DNA of 64,000 nucleotides from an uncultured Sphingorhabdus sp. (GTDB taxonomy: Bacteria > Pseudomonadota > Alphaproteobacteria > Sphingomonadales > Sphingomonadaceae). The notes under the pieces are model-generated. The model saw only the letters and a program-made list of their open reading frames with translations, made no database searches and had not been told where the DNA came from. A program made the position numbers and the translations under genes. The stretch is taken from assembly GCA_937873665.1 (NCBI GenBank), contig CALMYW010000393.1, positions 310,001-374,000 of the forward strand. The letters are read 5' to 3'. Every line of letters starts with the position of its first letter. Within the stretch, counting starts at the first letter, position 1. Below are positions 37,016 through 48,601 of this stretch, piece by piece.

Positions 37016-37243
37016 CTGTTGCAGCGATGACACACTGTTTGAAAAAGCGTTCGATCGAAACAGAGAATCGTTGCGAACGCGCCGGATTGCGTCATTTTGG
37101 TGTTGCTGAATAGGTTCATCGCTGAATGGCCGTGGTTCAGGGGGATTTGGTCCTACGCGATTTTGCGAAAAGCGAAACGGTGAGACCCTGACGATTTTTC
37201 GTCAATCAGGCCGTCCAATTTCTATTGGGCGGCCTTGATTTTT
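37016..37243 (+). ncRNA. Candidate structured small RNA
   Basis: No convincing gene lies between the lolC start (36929) and hsp20 (37360). On the plus strand there is a promoter-like TTGACT at 36981-36986 with TGTATTAC from 37004, then strong self-complementarity. ATGAC (37027-37031) pairs with GTCAT (37091-37095), enclosing GCGTTCG (37047-37053) with CGAACGC (37074-37080). TCAGGG (37137-37142) pairs with CCCTGA (37186-37191). An intrinsic terminator closes the unit at 37209-37243. It resembles no RNA family I can name, so promoter, ends and function are inference. Confidence 0.35.
37209..37243 (+). terminator. Rho-independent terminator
   Basis: GGCCGTCCAAT (37209-37219) pairs with ATTGGGCGGCC (37224-37234) around TTCT, with one G-T pair, and is followed by TTGATTTTT. 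On the opposite strand the hairpin is not followed by a T run. It therefore ends plus-strand transcription, although no protein gene precedes it on that strand. Confidence 0.75.
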
Positions 37244-37261
37244 GCCTTTCACATTCCATCT
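37234..37261 (+). promoter_or_regulatory. Candidate RpoH (sigma-32) promoter of hsp20
   Basis: CTTGAT (37234-37239), a 16-bp spacer and CCATCT (37256-37261) resemble the alphaproteobacterial heat-shock promoter (CTTG... and C-TAT-T-like -10). A start near 37268 would place the ROSE-like hairpins at the very 5' end of the hsp20 transcript. The -35 overlaps the tail of the terminator before it. Confidence 0.4.
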
Positions 37262-37268
37262 AAGCCGT

Positions 37269-37359
37269 GAGGGAGCCGGAGACGGTCCCTCAACCTAAAA
37301 GAAAGCGCCGTGCATGCGGGCTTTCACCAAAACCAAATTGCTCAACAGGAGAATTTGAC
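37269..37359 (+). promoter_or_regulatory. ROSE-like RNA thermometer in the hsp20 leader
   Basis: Three hairpins in succession. (1) GAGGGA-g-CCG (37269-37278) pairs with CGG-TCCCTC (37283-37291) across a GAGA loop. (2) GAAAGC-g-CCG (37301-37310) pairs with CGG-GCTTTC (37317-37325). (3) AAATTGCT (37335-37342) pairs with AGGAGAATTT (37347-37356) around CAAC. The last hairpin puts TTGCT opposite the AGGAG ribosome-binding site, which is the hallmark of ROSE elements. Warming would open it and allow hsp20 translation. Confidence 0.72.
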
Positions 37360-37839
37360 ATGAACCGTTTTGATTTCACCCCCTATCGCCGCAATACTGT
37401 AGGGTTCGACCGCCTCTTCGACATGCTCGAAAATGCCCGCGGCGTTACCCAGGGCGACAATTATCCTCCGTTCAACATCGAACGCACCTCCGAAACAGAA
37501 TATGTAGTGACGATTGCGGTCGCAGGCTTCAAGCCCGACGAAATCGACATTACCGCGCAGCAGAATCAGTTGGTGGTTGCCGGCCAGAAAAAGGTCGATG
37601 GCAATGACAACCGCGATTTCCTGCATCTTGGCATCGCCAACCGCAATTTCGAACGCCGCTTCCAGCTTGCAGACCATGTGTTTGTAAAAGGCGCCGACCT
37701 TGCCGATGGTCTTTTGATCATTCAGCTTGAGCGTCAGGTTCCCGAAGAGCTGAAACCGCGCAAAATCCTGATCGGCGGCACTACGCCAACCGTCATTGAG
37801 CATGATGAAACCAAGAAAAAGGGCGGCAAGGCTGCCTAA
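37360..37839 (+). CDS. Small heat-shock protein Hsp20
   Basis: ATP-independent holdase of 159 residues with a central alpha-crystallin domain (about 40-130: PPFNIERTSETEYVVTIAVAGFKPDEIDI at its start, GIANRNFERRFQLADHV later) and a C-terminal tail with Lys-rich residues. It is IbpA-like in its N-terminus (MNRFDFTPYRRNTVGFDRLFDML). Its ribosome-binding site is held in a ROSE-like hairpin and a heat-shock-type promoter lies upstream, so control is expected at both transcription and translation. Confidence 0.95.
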   Translation: MNRFDFTPYRRNTVGFDRLFDMLENARGVTQGDNYPPFNIERTSETEYVVTIAVAGFKPDEIDITAQQNQLVVAGQKKVDGNDNRDFLHLGIANRNFERRFQLADHVFVKGADLADGLLIIQLERQVPEELKPRKILIGGTTPTVIEHDETKKKGGKAA

Positions 37840-37851
37840 ACGATAGTCGTC

Positions 37852-37933
37852 GTCCCCGCTCAGGCGGGGACCGCTGGAAGTTTATACGGACAGTTTCGTG
37901 CAAACTCAGAGCGGCCCCGGCCTTCGCCGGGGC
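37852..37933. repeat. Pair of GC-rich REP-like hairpins between convergent genes
   Basis: GTCCCCGC (37852-37859) pairs with GCGGGGAC (37864-37871). GCCCCGGC (37914-37921) pairs with GCCGGGGC (37926-37933). Both are the kind of palindrome dispersed through sphingomonad intergenic regions and could act as a bidirectional terminator for hsp20 and pyrG. Confidence 0.75.
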
Positions 37934-37942
37934 GACGCATTT

Positions 37943-39589
<1,647 letters not shown>

Positions 39590-39692
39590 CTAAGACGAGT
39601 TTATGGGATTCGGCAAGGGGCGAATGCCCGCCGGAGCAAATAAATTGTGGACGCGGTCGCACGCCGTACGCGAAAGCGACCGAATTATTACA

Positions 39693-40073
39693 CTATTTGT
39701 CCAGCGGCACTTCGCTGGCAGGCGCTGCAGGTGCAGCCTTGTCAGCGGCGGGCACATTTGCGGGCGCTGCGGCCGGATCAACATTCTGCTGCTGCGTGGC
39801 GGGGGCCGCACGTTCAAGGGTTTCGTCTACGCCCGAGGGCGCGCCACGCTTCGCCGAAACAAATGCCATAGCAATGGCAAGGCCTACAAAAAGAGTTGCG
39901 AGGATCGCCGTGGTGCGGGTCAGGAAATCCCCTGCTCCACGCGCCGACATGAGGCCAGACGGGCTGCCGCCCATCCCGAGACCACCGCCTTCGGAACGTT
40001 GCATCAGGATAACGCCAACCAGTGCAGCCGCAACAACGGCGAAAACGACGAGGAGGAAGTGAAAAAGACCCAT
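39693..40073 (-). CDS. secG: Preprotein translocase subunit SecG
   Basis: Small inner-membrane subunit of the Sec channel, 126 residues. It starts MGLFHFLLVVFAVVAAALVGVILMQRSEGGGLGMGG and has a second hydrophobic helix (TRTTAILATLFVGLAIAMAFV). An Ala/Pro-rich tail of about 50 residues makes it longer than E. coli SecG, which is common in alphaproteobacteria. The start at 40073 is set by the family N-terminus. It lies between tpiA and pyrG, a conserved order. Confidence 0.93.
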   Translation of the reverse strand: MGLFHFLLVVFAVVAAALVGVILMQRSEGGGLGMGGSPSGLMSARGAGDFLTRTTAILATLFVGLAIAMAFVSAKRGAPSGVDETLERAAPATQQQNVDPAAAPANVPAADKAAPAAPASEVPLDK

Positions 40074-40157
40074 TATTCTGTCCGATAAAATAGCATGGCA
40101 CTTGGCCGGAATGCCGCCCACATAGGGATGGCAGCCATGTTTTTCAAATCTTATTGC

Positions 40158-40898
40158 TCAGGCGGCGGCCGCAGCGGCGACAATCGGCAAGAATTTGTCG
40201 GCCTTCAAGCTCGCGCCACCAATGAGACCTCCATCGACATTGGGGATCGCCAGCAGGCTCGCAGCATTATCACCATTCATCGATCCACCGTACAGGATCC
40301 GGATGTCAGTGCCATCGGCTCCGAAGCGGGTGACCAGCGCCCCTCGGATTGCCGCGTGCATTGCTTCAACATCCCCCACTGACGGAATTCGACCGGTTCC
40401 GATGGCCCAAACAGGCTCGTAAGCAACCGATAACCATTCACTTGCCGCATCGTCAGGCAATGACCCCTCCAATTGCCCCAATACAACAGCTTCAGCCCGC
40501 CCTGCGTCGCGTTCCGCTTCGGTTTCTCCAACGCATATAATGGCCGCTAGCCCTGCCCGCTTGGCAGCCAATGCCTTGCCGCGGATATCGGCATCGCTTT
40601 CACCTTGCGCCGCACGGCGTTCGCTGTGCCCTACAATCGTCAGCTTCGACCCGGCATCGGCCAGCATTTCTGCGGATATGCATCCGGTATGCGCGCCAGA
40701 AGCAGCCATGTGACAATCCTGACCACCAATCGCCATATCGGCAAATCGACTTGCCGCCGGACGGATCAGCGTTGCCGGAATGCATAGTGCCGTATCGACC
40801 GACGGATGTGCCGCCACCGCCTCGCTAATCGATGCGACATCCTCCAACTCGGCGAGCAGTCCGTTCATTTTCCAATTGCCTGCGATCAGCTTGCGCAT
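40158..40898 (-). CDS. tpiA: Triosephosphate isomerase
   Basis: Interconverts dihydroxyacetone phosphate and glyceraldehyde-3-phosphate. The 246-residue TIM barrel begins MRKLIAGNWKMNG (Asn and Lys of the active site) and has the catalytic His in VGHSERR, the catalytic Glu in AYEPVWAIGTG, and the phosphate loop ILYGGSM. The ATG at 40898 has AGGA upstream. It is divergent from ppiD, with about 158 bp of shared promoter region. Confidence 0.97.
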   Translation of the reverse strand: MRKLIAGNWKMNGLLAELEDVASISEAVAAHPSVDTALCIPATLIRPAASRFADMAIGGQDCHMAASGAHTGCISAEMLADAGSKLTIVGHSERRAAQGESDADIRGKALAAKRAGLAAIICVGETEAERDAGRAEAVVLGQLEGSLPDDAASEWLSVAYEPVWAIGTGRIPSVGDVEAMHAAIRGALVTRFGADGTDIRILYGGSMNGDNAASLLAIPNVDGGLIGGASLKADKFLPIVAAAAAA

Positions 40899-41056
40899 CC
40901 TGTTTTCCTCTGCCGGTCTGGATAAAGGGTGAAATTCGATTCGGCCCGCTAGCAAATTGGCATCACAAATCCAAATGGCCTTCATGCTTGATTGACCGAC
41001 CAGTGCCGCCTAAAGCGGGCGCCAATCGCGCTTTGCCATAGTTTTTCAGGACCGAC

Positions 41057-43000
41057 ATGATCAGTTTTATCCGCAAGCTTCTGGGTTCACGCTGGGGCGC
41101 CGTTTTCGCCCTGGCATTTGTCGTGCTGGTCGGCTTTGCTTTTGCGCTGGGTGATGTCACGGGCTCGGGCAGCTTTGGCGGATTGGGTCAAGGCCACGTC
41201 GCCAAGGTTGGCAGCAAAAAGATCGGACTCGGCGAGTTCCAGGACTTGCTCGACAATAGCCTGCGTGCCGAACGCCGCGACAATCCCACGCTTGATATGG
41301 CGAAGTTCGTTGAAAGTGGCGGTCTGGACGGTACGCTCGATCGACTGATCAATCGCTACGCACTTTCGGCTTTTGGCGAAGAACATGGCATTGCAGTCAG
41401 TAAGCGCCTTGTCGATTCCGAAATCCGCAAACTGCCCAATGTAAATGGCCCTGACGGCAAATTCAGCCAGCAGGCCTTCCAGTCTTTCCTGCAGGGCCTT
41501 GATCTAACCGAGCAGATGATCCGCGACGATTTTACGCAGAACTTGTATGCTCAGCAGATCCTGCCAGTGGCTGGCGTAGGTGCCCCCGCACCTAACAGTC
41601 TTGTCCTGCCTTATGCTTCGCTGCTGCTCGAAAAGCGCGCGGGCAACGTCGCGTTGGTGCCATCACAGGCATTTTTGCCAACGACTGCTCCAACCGACGC
41701 CCAGTTGCAGGCTTACTACCGCGCCAACTCGGCGCGTTTCACTATCCCTGAGAAGCGCGCGATCAGCTATGCAATTTTCGATGCCTCTATCGTCGATTCA
41801 AAGGCAGATGCGACGACGCAGGAAATTGCAGACTATTATAAGGCAAACGCCAAGCAATATGCTGCATCACAAACCCGAGACATCAGCCAGCTGGTTTTCC
41901 CGACCGAAGCAGCAGCCAAAGCGGCACTCGCAAAGGTTTCGGCTGGACAATCCATGGCAGCGGTGGCGGCCGAACTTGGTCTCAGCCCCACGAACAGCAA
42001 TGCTGTCACTCGGGAAGCTCTGACGAGTTCTGCTTCTAAAGCCGTTGCCGATGCTGTGTTTGCAACAGCTTCAGGAAAGACAGCGGTGCCAACACGCGGC
42101 AGCCTTGGCTGGTATGTTGTTAAGGTCAACGCAGTCAATGAAATCGCTGCGCGCCCGCTCGCCGCTGTCAGCGCAGAAATTGCCAAGACAATTGCAGCCG
42201 AGAAGAAGGCAGAACTGCTTTCTGACCTCACGTCGGAAATCGAAGATGAATTTGCAGGTGGTGCGTCCATTGCCGATATGGCCAAGGCCAATGGCCTAAA
42301 GGTGGAAACCACGCCGAAGCTGTTCGCCAATGGTCAGAATCCGGCTTCACCTGCTTACAAGCCGATTGCGGAGATGCAACGCATCCTGCCTGCTGCTTTT
42401 GAAATGGAAAGCGACGGGGAAGCACAGCTGATCGAGATCGTTCCCGGCGAGAAATTTGCGATGGTTTCGGTTGCTGATTTCGAAGAAGCCGCTCCTCCGC
42501 CGCTTGCCGAGGTTCGCGACATTGTTGTCCAGCAATGGGCTCTGGCTGAAGGCTCGAAAAAGGCAAAGGCAGTTGCCGAACAAGTCCAGCGCGCCGTGCT
42601 GAGCGGCAAGCCGCTTGCCGAGGCGATGGCAGCGGTTGGCGTCAAATTGCCCGCAGTTGAAAGCGTGTCGGGCAGCCGTATGGATCTCAACCGCGAAGGG
42701 CAACAAATGCCGCCGCCGCTTGCGATGATGTTCGCTATGAAGAAAGGCACGGCAAAAACACTTGATGCCGGACGCAGCCAGGGCTGGTTCGTCGTGCACC
42801 TCAACGAAGTCATAAAGGGCGACGCGAGCAAGAATGTCGAACTGGTCGCAGCGCGCCGCCAGGAAATGCTCGGTCTGTTGCAGCAGGAATATGCCGCGCA
42901 ACTGATCAATGCCGCTCGCGCCGAAGTTGGCGTCAGCAAGAATGACAGCGCCATCAAGGATATTCGCCGTCGCCTGACCATTCAGGACGCGGCGCAGTAA
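41057..43000 (+). CDS. Peptidyl-prolyl isomerase, PpiD/SurA-like
   Basis: Membrane-anchored periplasmic chaperone of 647 residues. It has a single N-terminal transmembrane helix (about 12-31, WGAVFALAFVVLVGFAFALG), a SurA-like N-terminal helical domain (VAKVGSKKIGLGEFQDLLDNSLRAE), a central parvulin-like domain at about 260-370 (TRDISQLVFPTEAAAKAALAKVSAGQSM) and a C-terminal SurA-like part. It is 16 bp upstream of trpE, so it leads the trp operon; this order is usual in sphingomonads. Confidence 0.9.
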   Translation: MISFIRKLLGSRWGAVFALAFVVLVGFAFALGDVTGSGSFGGLGQGHVAKVGSKKIGLGEFQDLLDNSLRAERRDNPTLDMAKFVESGGLDGTLDRLINRYALSAFGEEHGIAVSKRLVDSEIRKLPNVNGPDGKFSQQAFQSFLQGLDLTEQMIRDDFTQNLYAQQILPVAGVGAPAPNSLVLPYASLLLEKRAGNVALVPSQAFLPTTAPTDAQLQAYYRANSARFTIPEKRAISYAIFDASIVDSKADATTQEIADYYKANAKQYAASQTRDISQLVFPTEAAAKAALAKVSAGQSMAAVAAELGLSPTNSNAVTREALTSSASKAVADAVFATASGKTAVPTRGSLGWYVVKVNAVNEIAARPLAAVSAEIAKTIAAEKKAELLSDLTSEIEDEFAGGASIADMAKANGLKVETTPKLFANGQNPASPAYKPIAEMQRILPAAFEMESDGEAQLIEIVPGEKFAMVSVADFEEAAPPPLAEVRDIVVQQWALAEGSKKAKAVAEQVQRAVLSGKPLAEAMAAVGVKLPAVESVSGSRMDLNREGQQMPPPLAMMFAMKKGTAKTLDAGRSQGWFVVHLNEVIKGDASKNVELVAARRQEMLGLLQQEYAAQLINAARAEVGVSKNDSAIKDIRRRLTIQDAAQ

Positions 43001-43016
43001 GGCGCAACGGACGGGT

Positions 43017-44537
43017 ATGAACGACACCAGCTCTGCCTACCCTGCCGATATTGCACGCGCCCATTTGGCCGAAGGCCGGTCGGCCATAGTCTGGCGCGAT
43101 CTGATCGCCGACACCGAAACTCCGGTGTCTGCGGCACTCAAACTGTTTGAGGCGGGGCGCGGCGATTTCATCCTGGAATCAGTCGAAGGCGGTGCGGTGC
43201 GGGGACGTCACAGCCTGATTGGCCTTGCGCCCGACCTGGTTTTTCGTGCCGAAGGCAACAACGCCGAAATCAACCGCAACTGGCAGACCGACCGGACGGC
43301 CTTTGCGCCGACCGGCGAAGGTGCGCTTGCATCCCTGCGCAAGCTGGTCGAGACGTGCCGCATCGACATGCCCGAAGGGCTGCCAGCGGCCTTCGCCTGC
43401 CTTGTAGGGCATTTCGGTTATGAAACCATCGGCCTCGTTGAAAAACTTCCTCGCCCGCCAGCCAACCCGATAAATGTGCCCGACATGATGTTTGTGCGGC
43501 CAACGGTGGTGCTGGTCTTTGATCGGCTCGCCGATCGGCTCTACATCGCCGCACCGATCTGGCCCGAAGGCGGTGATCCGGACCGGTTGATTGATGCAGC
43601 CTATGACCGTATCGATGCCACAGCGGCGAAGCTGGCCCAACCGGTACCCGCAAGTCTGGCACATGCAGAATTAGCGCCGTTGCCGGAACCAACGCCCACA
43701 CTCGCCCCCGGCCAATATGAAAAGATGGTGTTGAAGGCAAAAGACTATATCGCGGCAGGCGATATCTTTCAGGTTGTACTGGCGCAGCGTTTCTCGCTGC
43801 CCTTCGAATTGCCCCCGGTCGACCTCTACCGCGCATTACGGCGGATCAATCCATCGCCTTTCCTCTATTTCCTCGACATGCCCGGATTCGCCTTGATTGG
43901 CTCAAGCCCGGAAATACTAGTGCGGGTCCGCGATGGCGAAGTCACCATTCGACCGATTGCAGGCACCCGTCCGCGCGGCAAAACCGCGCTGGAAGACGCC
44001 GAAAACCGCGATAGCTTGCTCGCCGATCCCAAGGAGCGCGCCGAGCATCTGATGCTCCTCGATCTGGGCCGCAACGATGTCGGCCGCGTCACCGAAGGCG
44101 GCAGCGTGACCGTGACCGACAGCTATATGGTCGAATTCTACAGCCATGTGATGCACATCGTCTCGAACGTCGTCGGCCGCCTCGCAAAGGGCAAAGATGC
44201 GCTCGACGCGCTGTTCGCGGGCTTCCCCGCAGGTACCGTCAGCGGCGCGCCGAAGGTCCGTGCCTGCGAAATCATCGCCGAACTGGAACCCGAAACACGT
44301 GGCGCTTATGCAGGCGGTGTTGGCTATTTCAGCCCGGACGGAAATATGGATAGCTGCATCGTGCTGCGCACCGGTATCGTCAAGGATGGCATGCTGCACG
44401 TGCAGGCAGGCGCGGGCATCGTTGCTGACAGCAACCCCGATTATGAACAGCGCGAATGTGAGGCCAAGGCAGGCGCCCTGATGGCCGCCGCCCGCGAAGC
44501 CGTGCGCGTCGCCGGAGAGGTAGGGTTCGGCCAATGA
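43017..44537 (+). CDS. trpE: Anthranilate synthase component I
   Basis: Makes anthranilate from chorismate in the first step of tryptophan synthesis. The 506-residue protein shows [25 protein letters not shown], the metal/chorismate motifs [10 protein letters not shown] and [15 protein letters not shown], and the ending [23 protein letters not shown]. It also has an N-terminal feedback-type region ([19 protein letters not shown], like the LLES element). It overlaps trpG at ATGA. There is no leader-peptide attenuator; only 16 bp separate it from ppiD. Confidence 0.96.
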   Translation: MNDTSSAYPADIARAHLAEGRSAIVWRDLIADTETPVSAALKLFEAGRGDFILESVEGGAVRGRHSLIGLAPDLVFRAEGNNAEINRNWQTDRTAFAPTGEGALASLRKLVETCRIDMPEGLPAAFACLVGHFGYETIGLVEKLPRPPANPINVPDMMFVRPTVVLVFDRLADRLYIAAPIWPEGGDPDRLIDAAYDRIDATAAKLAQPVPASLAHAELAPLPEPTPTLAPGQYEKMVLKAKDYIAAGDIFQVVLAQRFSLPFELPPVDLYRALRRINPSPFLYFLDMPGFALIGSSPEILVRVRDGEVTIRPIAGTRPRGKTALEDAENRDSLLADPKERAEHLMLLDLGRNDVGRVTEGGSVTVTDSYMVEFYSHVMHIVSNVVGRLAKGKDALDALFAGFPAGTVSGAPKVRACEIIAELEPETRGAYAGGVGYFSPDGNMDSCIVLRTGIVKDGMLHVQAGAGIVADSNPDYEQRECEAKAGALMAAAREAVRVAGEVGFGQ

Positions 44538-45127
44538 GCAACAAGATCCTCGTCATCGACAATTATGACAGCTTCACCTTCAACCTTGTGCACTATCTGC
44601 AGGAACTGGGTGCCGAGGTGGAGGTCGTCCGCAACGATGCCATTTCCGCAGGACAGGCATTGTCGAGCGGCGCGCAGGCATTTCTGCTATCCCCCGGCCC
44701 GTGCACGCCCAATGAGGCGGGCATCTGTCTCGACATGGTTGCAGCCTGCGCAGAAGCGAAAAAGCCGCTGCTTGGCGTTTGCCTTGGCCACCAGACCATC
44801 GGCCAGCATTTCGGTGGCAAGGTGGTGCGCGGCGGGTTGATGCATGGAAAGACCAGCCCGGTCAGCCATGATGGCAGCGGGTTGTTTGCAGGGCTCCCCT
44901 CACCTTTTACCGCCACCCGTTACCACTCGCTGATTGTGGAAGATATTCCTGACAGCCTTGTCGTCAATGCCACCAGCGACGACGGTCATGTGATGGGTTT
45001 CCGCCACCGCGAACTGCCAATCCACGGCGTGCAGTTCCACCCTGAAAGCATCGCCACCGAACATGGCCACGCCATGCTGGCAAACTTCATGCGGATTGCC
45101 GGAATGACGCCAAAGGAACGGGTGTGA
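44534..45127 (+). CDS. trpG: Anthranilate synthase component II (glutamine amidotransferase)
   Basis: Class I amidotransferase of 197 residues that supplies ammonia to TrpE. The triad is the Cys in [12 protein letters not shown] and the His-Glu in [27 protein letters not shown] forms the oxyanion region. The start overlaps the trpE stop. It may also serve 4-aminodeoxychorismate synthase, as many bacterial TrpG proteins do. Confidence 0.96.
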   Translation: MSNKILVIDNYDSFTFNLVHYLQELGAEVEVVRNDAISAGQALSSGAQAFLLSPGPCTPNEAGICLDMVAACAEAKKPLLGVCLGHQTIGQHFGGKVVRGGLMHGKTSPVSHDGSGLFAGLPSPFTATRYHSLIVEDIPDSLVVNATSDDGHVMGFRHRELPIHGVQFHPESIATEHGHAMLANFMRIAGMTPKERV

Positions 45128-46092
45128 GTTTGTCTCTCCAGGAATCCGAAGCCCTGTTCGGCAGGATGCTCGATGGTGAAATGGGCGACGCCGAGATCAA
45201 GGCCACCCTGATCGAAATGGCCGAGCGCGACGAAACATCTGAAGAAATTGCTGGTGCCATCCGCGCCATGCGCGCCCGCATGATCCGCGTTTCTGCACCC
45301 GAAGGGGCCATCGACGTTTGCGGCACTGGAGGAGACGGCGCGCACAGCCTGAACGTCTCCACTGCGGTCGCTATTGTCGTGGCTGCTTGCGAGGTACCGG
45401 TTGCCAAGCATGGCAATCGCGCTGCATCGAGCAAAGCGGGCGGTGCGGATACGCTGGAGGCTTTGGGCCTGAACCTTGATCGCGCAGCCGAAACCGCCGA
45501 GCAAACGCTCGCAGATCTGGGCATCGCTTTTCTGTTTGCGCAGAAATACCATCCCGCTCTCGGCCGACTTGCCCCGATCCGCAGGGAAATCGGGCGACGC
45601 ACCATATTCAACCTCTGCGGCCCCGCCTGCAATCCTGCGGGCGTAAAGCGCCAATTGACTGGTGTCGCGCGACCAGACTTTCTGCCGGTTTATGCCGGAG
45701 CGCTTGAAATGCTAGGCTATGAGGATGCGATGCTCGTTGCCGGTGATGAACCGCTCGATGAACTGTCGATTTCCGGACCGAGCAGCTTTGTCCGCTTGGG
45801 CCAGTCGCAAGAGCGTATAAGCCCGGAAGAGGCCGGTCTGCCTCGCCATGCATCCGAAGCGCTCAAAGGCGGCGATGCGGAGTATAATGCTGCGACACTC
45901 CGCCGCTTGGTCGCAGGATTACAGGAAACCGCGCAGGACCGCGCCTATCGCGATGCGGTGCTTTTCAATGCAGCCGCGGCGCTGATGGTTGCAGGCCATG
46001 CCAATGATTGGCAATCCGGCGTCGAGGAGGCTGCCGAAGCCATCGATAAGGGTTTGGCCAAAGCGCTGCTCGATTGCTGGATCAATTTCTGA
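45124..46092 (+). CDS. trpD: Anthranilate phosphoribosyltransferase
   Basis: Transfers phosphoribose from PRPP to anthranilate. The 322-residue protein has the PRPP-binding [20 protein letters not shown], the anthranilate-side [21 protein letters not shown] and the [25 protein letters not shown] region. It starts with a GTG overlapping the trpG stop. At 322 residues it is slightly shorter than usual, but all domains are present. Confidence 0.96.
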   Translation: MSLSLQESEALFGRMLDGEMGDAEIKATLIEMAERDETSEEIAGAIRAMRARMIRVSAPEGAIDVCGTGGDGAHSLNVSTAVAIVVAACEVPVAKHGNRAASSKAGGADTLEALGLNLDRAAETAEQTLADLGIAFLFAQKYHPALGRLAPIRREIGRRTIFNLCGPACNPAGVKRQLTGVARPDFLPVYAGALEMLGYEDAMLVAGDEPLDELSISGPSSFVRLGQSQERISPEEAGLPRHASEALKGGDAEYNAATLRRLVAGLQETAQDRAYRDAVLFNAAAALMVAGHANDWQSGVEEAAEAIDKGLAKALLDCWINF

Positions 46093-46871
46093 TGGCAAAC
46101 AAACTGGACGAGATCTGCGCGACGAAACGCGTCGAAGTTGCTACCCGCAAACTGCAGGGCCTGTCGCACTGGCCTGCCCCCTCTCCTGTACGTGGTTTTG
46201 AAAACGCCTTGCACGCCAAGGCGCAAACCGGTTTCGCACTGATCGCCGAAATCAAGAAAGCCAGCCCGTCTAAAGGGCTTATCCGACCCGATTTCGATCC
46301 GCCCGCCCACGCCCGGTCTTATCAAGCGGGTGGCGCTGCCTGTTTGTCTGTCCTCACCGACGCACCCTATTTCCAGGGGCATGAGGATTACCTGATCGCA
46401 GCGCGTGCTGCGTGCGACTTGCCCGTCATCCGCAAGGATTTCATGGTCGATCCATGGCAGTGCGCCGAAGCAAGGGCGATGGGGGCCGATGCGATATTGA
46501 TTATTGTCGCGGCTCTTGAAGATTCGCTGATGGCGGAAATCGAAGACGCCGCGCGTGCCGAGGGACTCGATGTCCTAGTTGAAGTGCATGACGAGAGAGA
46601 GATGGAGCGGGCCCTTTCCAAGCTTCAATCCCGCCTGATCGGCGTCAACAACCGCAACCTCAAAACCTTCGAGGTTGATCTGGCAACGACCGAGCGTTTG
46701 GCGGGCATGGTGCCTGACGATGTATTGCTGGTCTGCGAAAGCGGCATTGCTACCCATGCGGATTGCCTACGCATGGCCGATAGCGGCGTTCGCACATTCC
46801 TTGTAGGCGAAAGCTTGATGCGACAGGCGGATGTTGAAGCCGCGACGAAAATGCTATTATTAGGCACATGA
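46092..46871 (+). CDS. trpC: Indole-3-glycerol phosphate synthase
   Basis: TIM-barrel enzyme of 259 residues that closes the indole ring. Key motifs: [70 protein letters not shown] and [10 protein letters not shown]. It is the single-domain form, not fused to TrpF. The ATG shares one base with the trpD stop (TGATG). trpF, trpB and trpA are not in this window. Confidence 0.96.
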   Translation: MANKLDEICATKRVEVATRKLQGLSHWPAPSPVRGFENALHAKAQTGFALIAEIKKASPSKGLIRPDFDPPAHARSYQAGGAACLSVLTDAPYFQGHEDYLIAARAACDLPVIRKDFMVDPWQCAEARAMGADAILIIVAALEDSLMAEIEDAARAEGLDVLVEVHDEREMERALSKLQSRLIGVNNRNLKTFEVDLATTERLAGMVPDDVLLVCESGIATHADCLRMADSGVRTFLVGESLMRQADVEAATKMLLLGT

Positions 46872-47338
46872 CCAAGCTCACTCATCTCGACGAAGCGGGC
46901 AATGCCGCAATGGTCGATATATCGGCGAAGGATGACACCGTCAGGGAAGCAAATGCTGAAGGCCGGATTACCATGTCGGCGGAGGCACTAGCAGCGATCC
47001 GTGAGGGTGCCGTGAAGAAGGGCGATGTACTCGCCACCGCACGCATCGCCGGCATCATGGCGGCGAAGAAGACGAGCGAACTGATCCCGCTCTGCCACCC
47101 GCTGGCGCTCTCCAAGGTCGCGGTGGATTTCGAGTTTGAAGATGAGGGCATCCGCGTCACCGCCATCGCTCGCCTCACCGGGCAGACCGGGGTGGAGATG
47201 GAGGCAATGACGGCGGCGTCTGTCGCGCTGCTCACCATCTATGACATGGCGAAGGCGCTCGACAAGCGCATGGTGATTTCGGGCGTGCGATTGCTTTCGA
47301 AAAGCGGGGGCAAGTCGGGCGACTGGCGCGCGGGATGA
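46868..47338 (+). CDS. moaC: Cyclic pyranopterin monophosphate synthase MoaC
   Basis: Second enzyme of molybdenum cofactor synthesis. The 156-residue protein has [44 protein letters not shown], the substrate-site [21 protein letters not shown] and the final SGGKSGDW, all standard. It overlaps trpC at ATGA and moeA at ATGA, placing cofactor synthesis inside the trp transcript. Confidence 0.97.
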   Translation: MTKLTHLDEAGNAAMVDISAKDDTVREANAEGRITMSAEALAAIREGAVKKGDVLATARIAGIMAAKKTSELIPLCHPLALSKVAVDFEFEDEGIRVTAIARLTGQTGVEMEAMTAASVALLTIYDMAKALDKRMVISGVRLLSKSGGKSGDWRAG

Positions 47339-48516
47339 TTTCGGTCGAGGAAGCGCAGGCGCGAATTTTGGCGCTGAAGGCACCGGTTGAGACCGAACGC
47401 GTGGCACTGAACGAAGCGGCCGGGCGTTGGGCGGCGGAGGATGTGGCGGCGCTGCGCACCCAGCCTGCGCGCGATCTGTCGGCCATGGATGGCTATGCGA
47501 TCCGCTTTGCCGATGCTGCGGGTCCGTGGACGGTCATTGGCGAAAGCGCTGCGGGCACTCAGTTTGCAGGCAAAGTCGAAACTGGCGAAGCAGTGCGCAT
47601 CTTTACAGGAGCTGTGGTGCCCAAAGGTGCCGATACCGTCATCATCCAGGAAAATGTATCGCGCGAAGGCGATGTAGTAACGCTTACCGGCGATGCACCC
47701 ATAAAAGCCGGGCAAAATGTGCGCTATGCCGGTGGAGATTTTGTCGAAGGCACGGTCGTCGTGCCAAAGGGCGCTGAACTACACGCGCGGCATGTGGCGC
47801 TGGCCGCCATGGCGGGGCATGGCGAACTAACAGTTCACCGCAAATTGAAGGTCGCGCTGGTCTCTACGGGCAATGAGCTGGTCACGCCCGGCTCGCCATG
47901 TGCCGAAGATCAGATACCCGCTTCGAACGGCGTCATGCTCGCGGCGATGTTACGTAGCCTGCCGGTCGAACTGAGCGAGTTTCCGGCGGTCGAGGATGAT
48001 CTGGAGGCGCTGACACAGCAATTCCGCGCGCTGGCCGACCATGACATCATCGTTACAACCGGCGGGGCTTCGGTAGGCGATCATGACCTTATCGTACCCG
48101 CGCTGAAGGCGGCGGGCGGAGAAATTGTCTTCTGGAAAATCGCGATGCGCCCCGGCAAGCCGGTGATTGCAGGCCGATTGGGCGATGCGGTGGCGCTCGG
48201 GCTGCCGGGCAACCCGGTTTCGGCCTTTGTGACCGCAATGCTCTATCTGCGCCCGTTGATCGCGCATCTTTGCGGCGCTGCAGACCCGCTGCCACAGCGA
48301 CTCACCGCGCCGACGGGTGTTGATTTGGCCGCCAATGGTCCGCGCGCCGACCATCTGCGGGCAAAGCTGGTCGACGGCACCTTAGTGCCCGTGGGCGTCA
48401 ACGACAGTGCAATGCTGGCGGCGCTGTCAGAGGCTAACGCATTGATAATAAGGCCTGCAGATAGTGGAGTTACGTCTGTGGGCGAACCGGTTCCCTTTTA
48501 CCCGCTGCATTTTTGA
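47335..48516 (+). CDS. moeA: Molybdopterin molybdotransferase MoeA
   Basis: Inserts molybdate into adenylated molybdopterin, downstream of MoaB. The 393-residue protein has [11 protein letters not shown] near the start, the Mo-insertion domain ([57 protein letters not shown]) and a C-terminal beta domain. The start overlaps moaC. With moaB at 25.7 kb and moaC adjacent, much of the cofactor pathway is in this window. Confidence 0.96.
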   Translation: MISVEEAQARILALKAPVETERVALNEAAGRWAAEDVAALRTQPARDLSAMDGYAIRFADAAGPWTVIGESAAGTQFAGKVETGEAVRIFTGAVVPKGADTVIIQENVSREGDVVTLTGDAPIKAGQNVRYAGGDFVEGTVVVPKGAELHARHVALAAMAGHGELTVHRKLKVALVSTGNELVTPGSPCAEDQIPASNGVMLAAMLRSLPVELSEFPAVEDDLEALTQQFRALADHDIIVTTGGASVGDHDLIVPALKAAGGEIVFWKIAMRPGKPVIAGRLGDAVALGLPGNPVSAFVTAMLYLRPLIAHLCGAADPLPQRLTAPTGVDLAANGPRADHLRAKLVDGTLVPVGVNDSAMLAALSEANALIIRPADSGVTSVGEPVPFYPLHF

Positions 48517-48567
48517 AAATGGCGCATTTCGACACCCCTTGACAACACCCCTCTTTGTTTCCTAATC

Positions 48568-48582
48568 GTTCCACATCTGTTC
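48568..48582 (+). promoter_or_regulatory. LexA (SOS) box upstream of lexA
   Basis: GTTC-CACATCT-GTTC is a perfect alphaproteobacterial LexA operator ending 20 bp before the lexA ATG. It shows that lexA has its own promoter rather than relying only on moeA readthrough, and that it is autoregulated. Confidence 0.85.
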
Positions 48583-48601
48583 AACCAGGCAGGAACAAAC
48601 C

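Noticed and set aside
36930..37260. tRNA, tmRNA, RNase P or 4.5S RNA in the gap before hsp20
   Set aside because: No cloverleaf, TTCGA-type T-loop context or SRP/RNase P signature could be recognised; only an unclassified structured RNA is proposed.
43000..43017. A trp attenuator before trpE
   Set aside because: Only 16 bp separate ppiD and trpE, with no room for a leader peptide or alternative hairpins.
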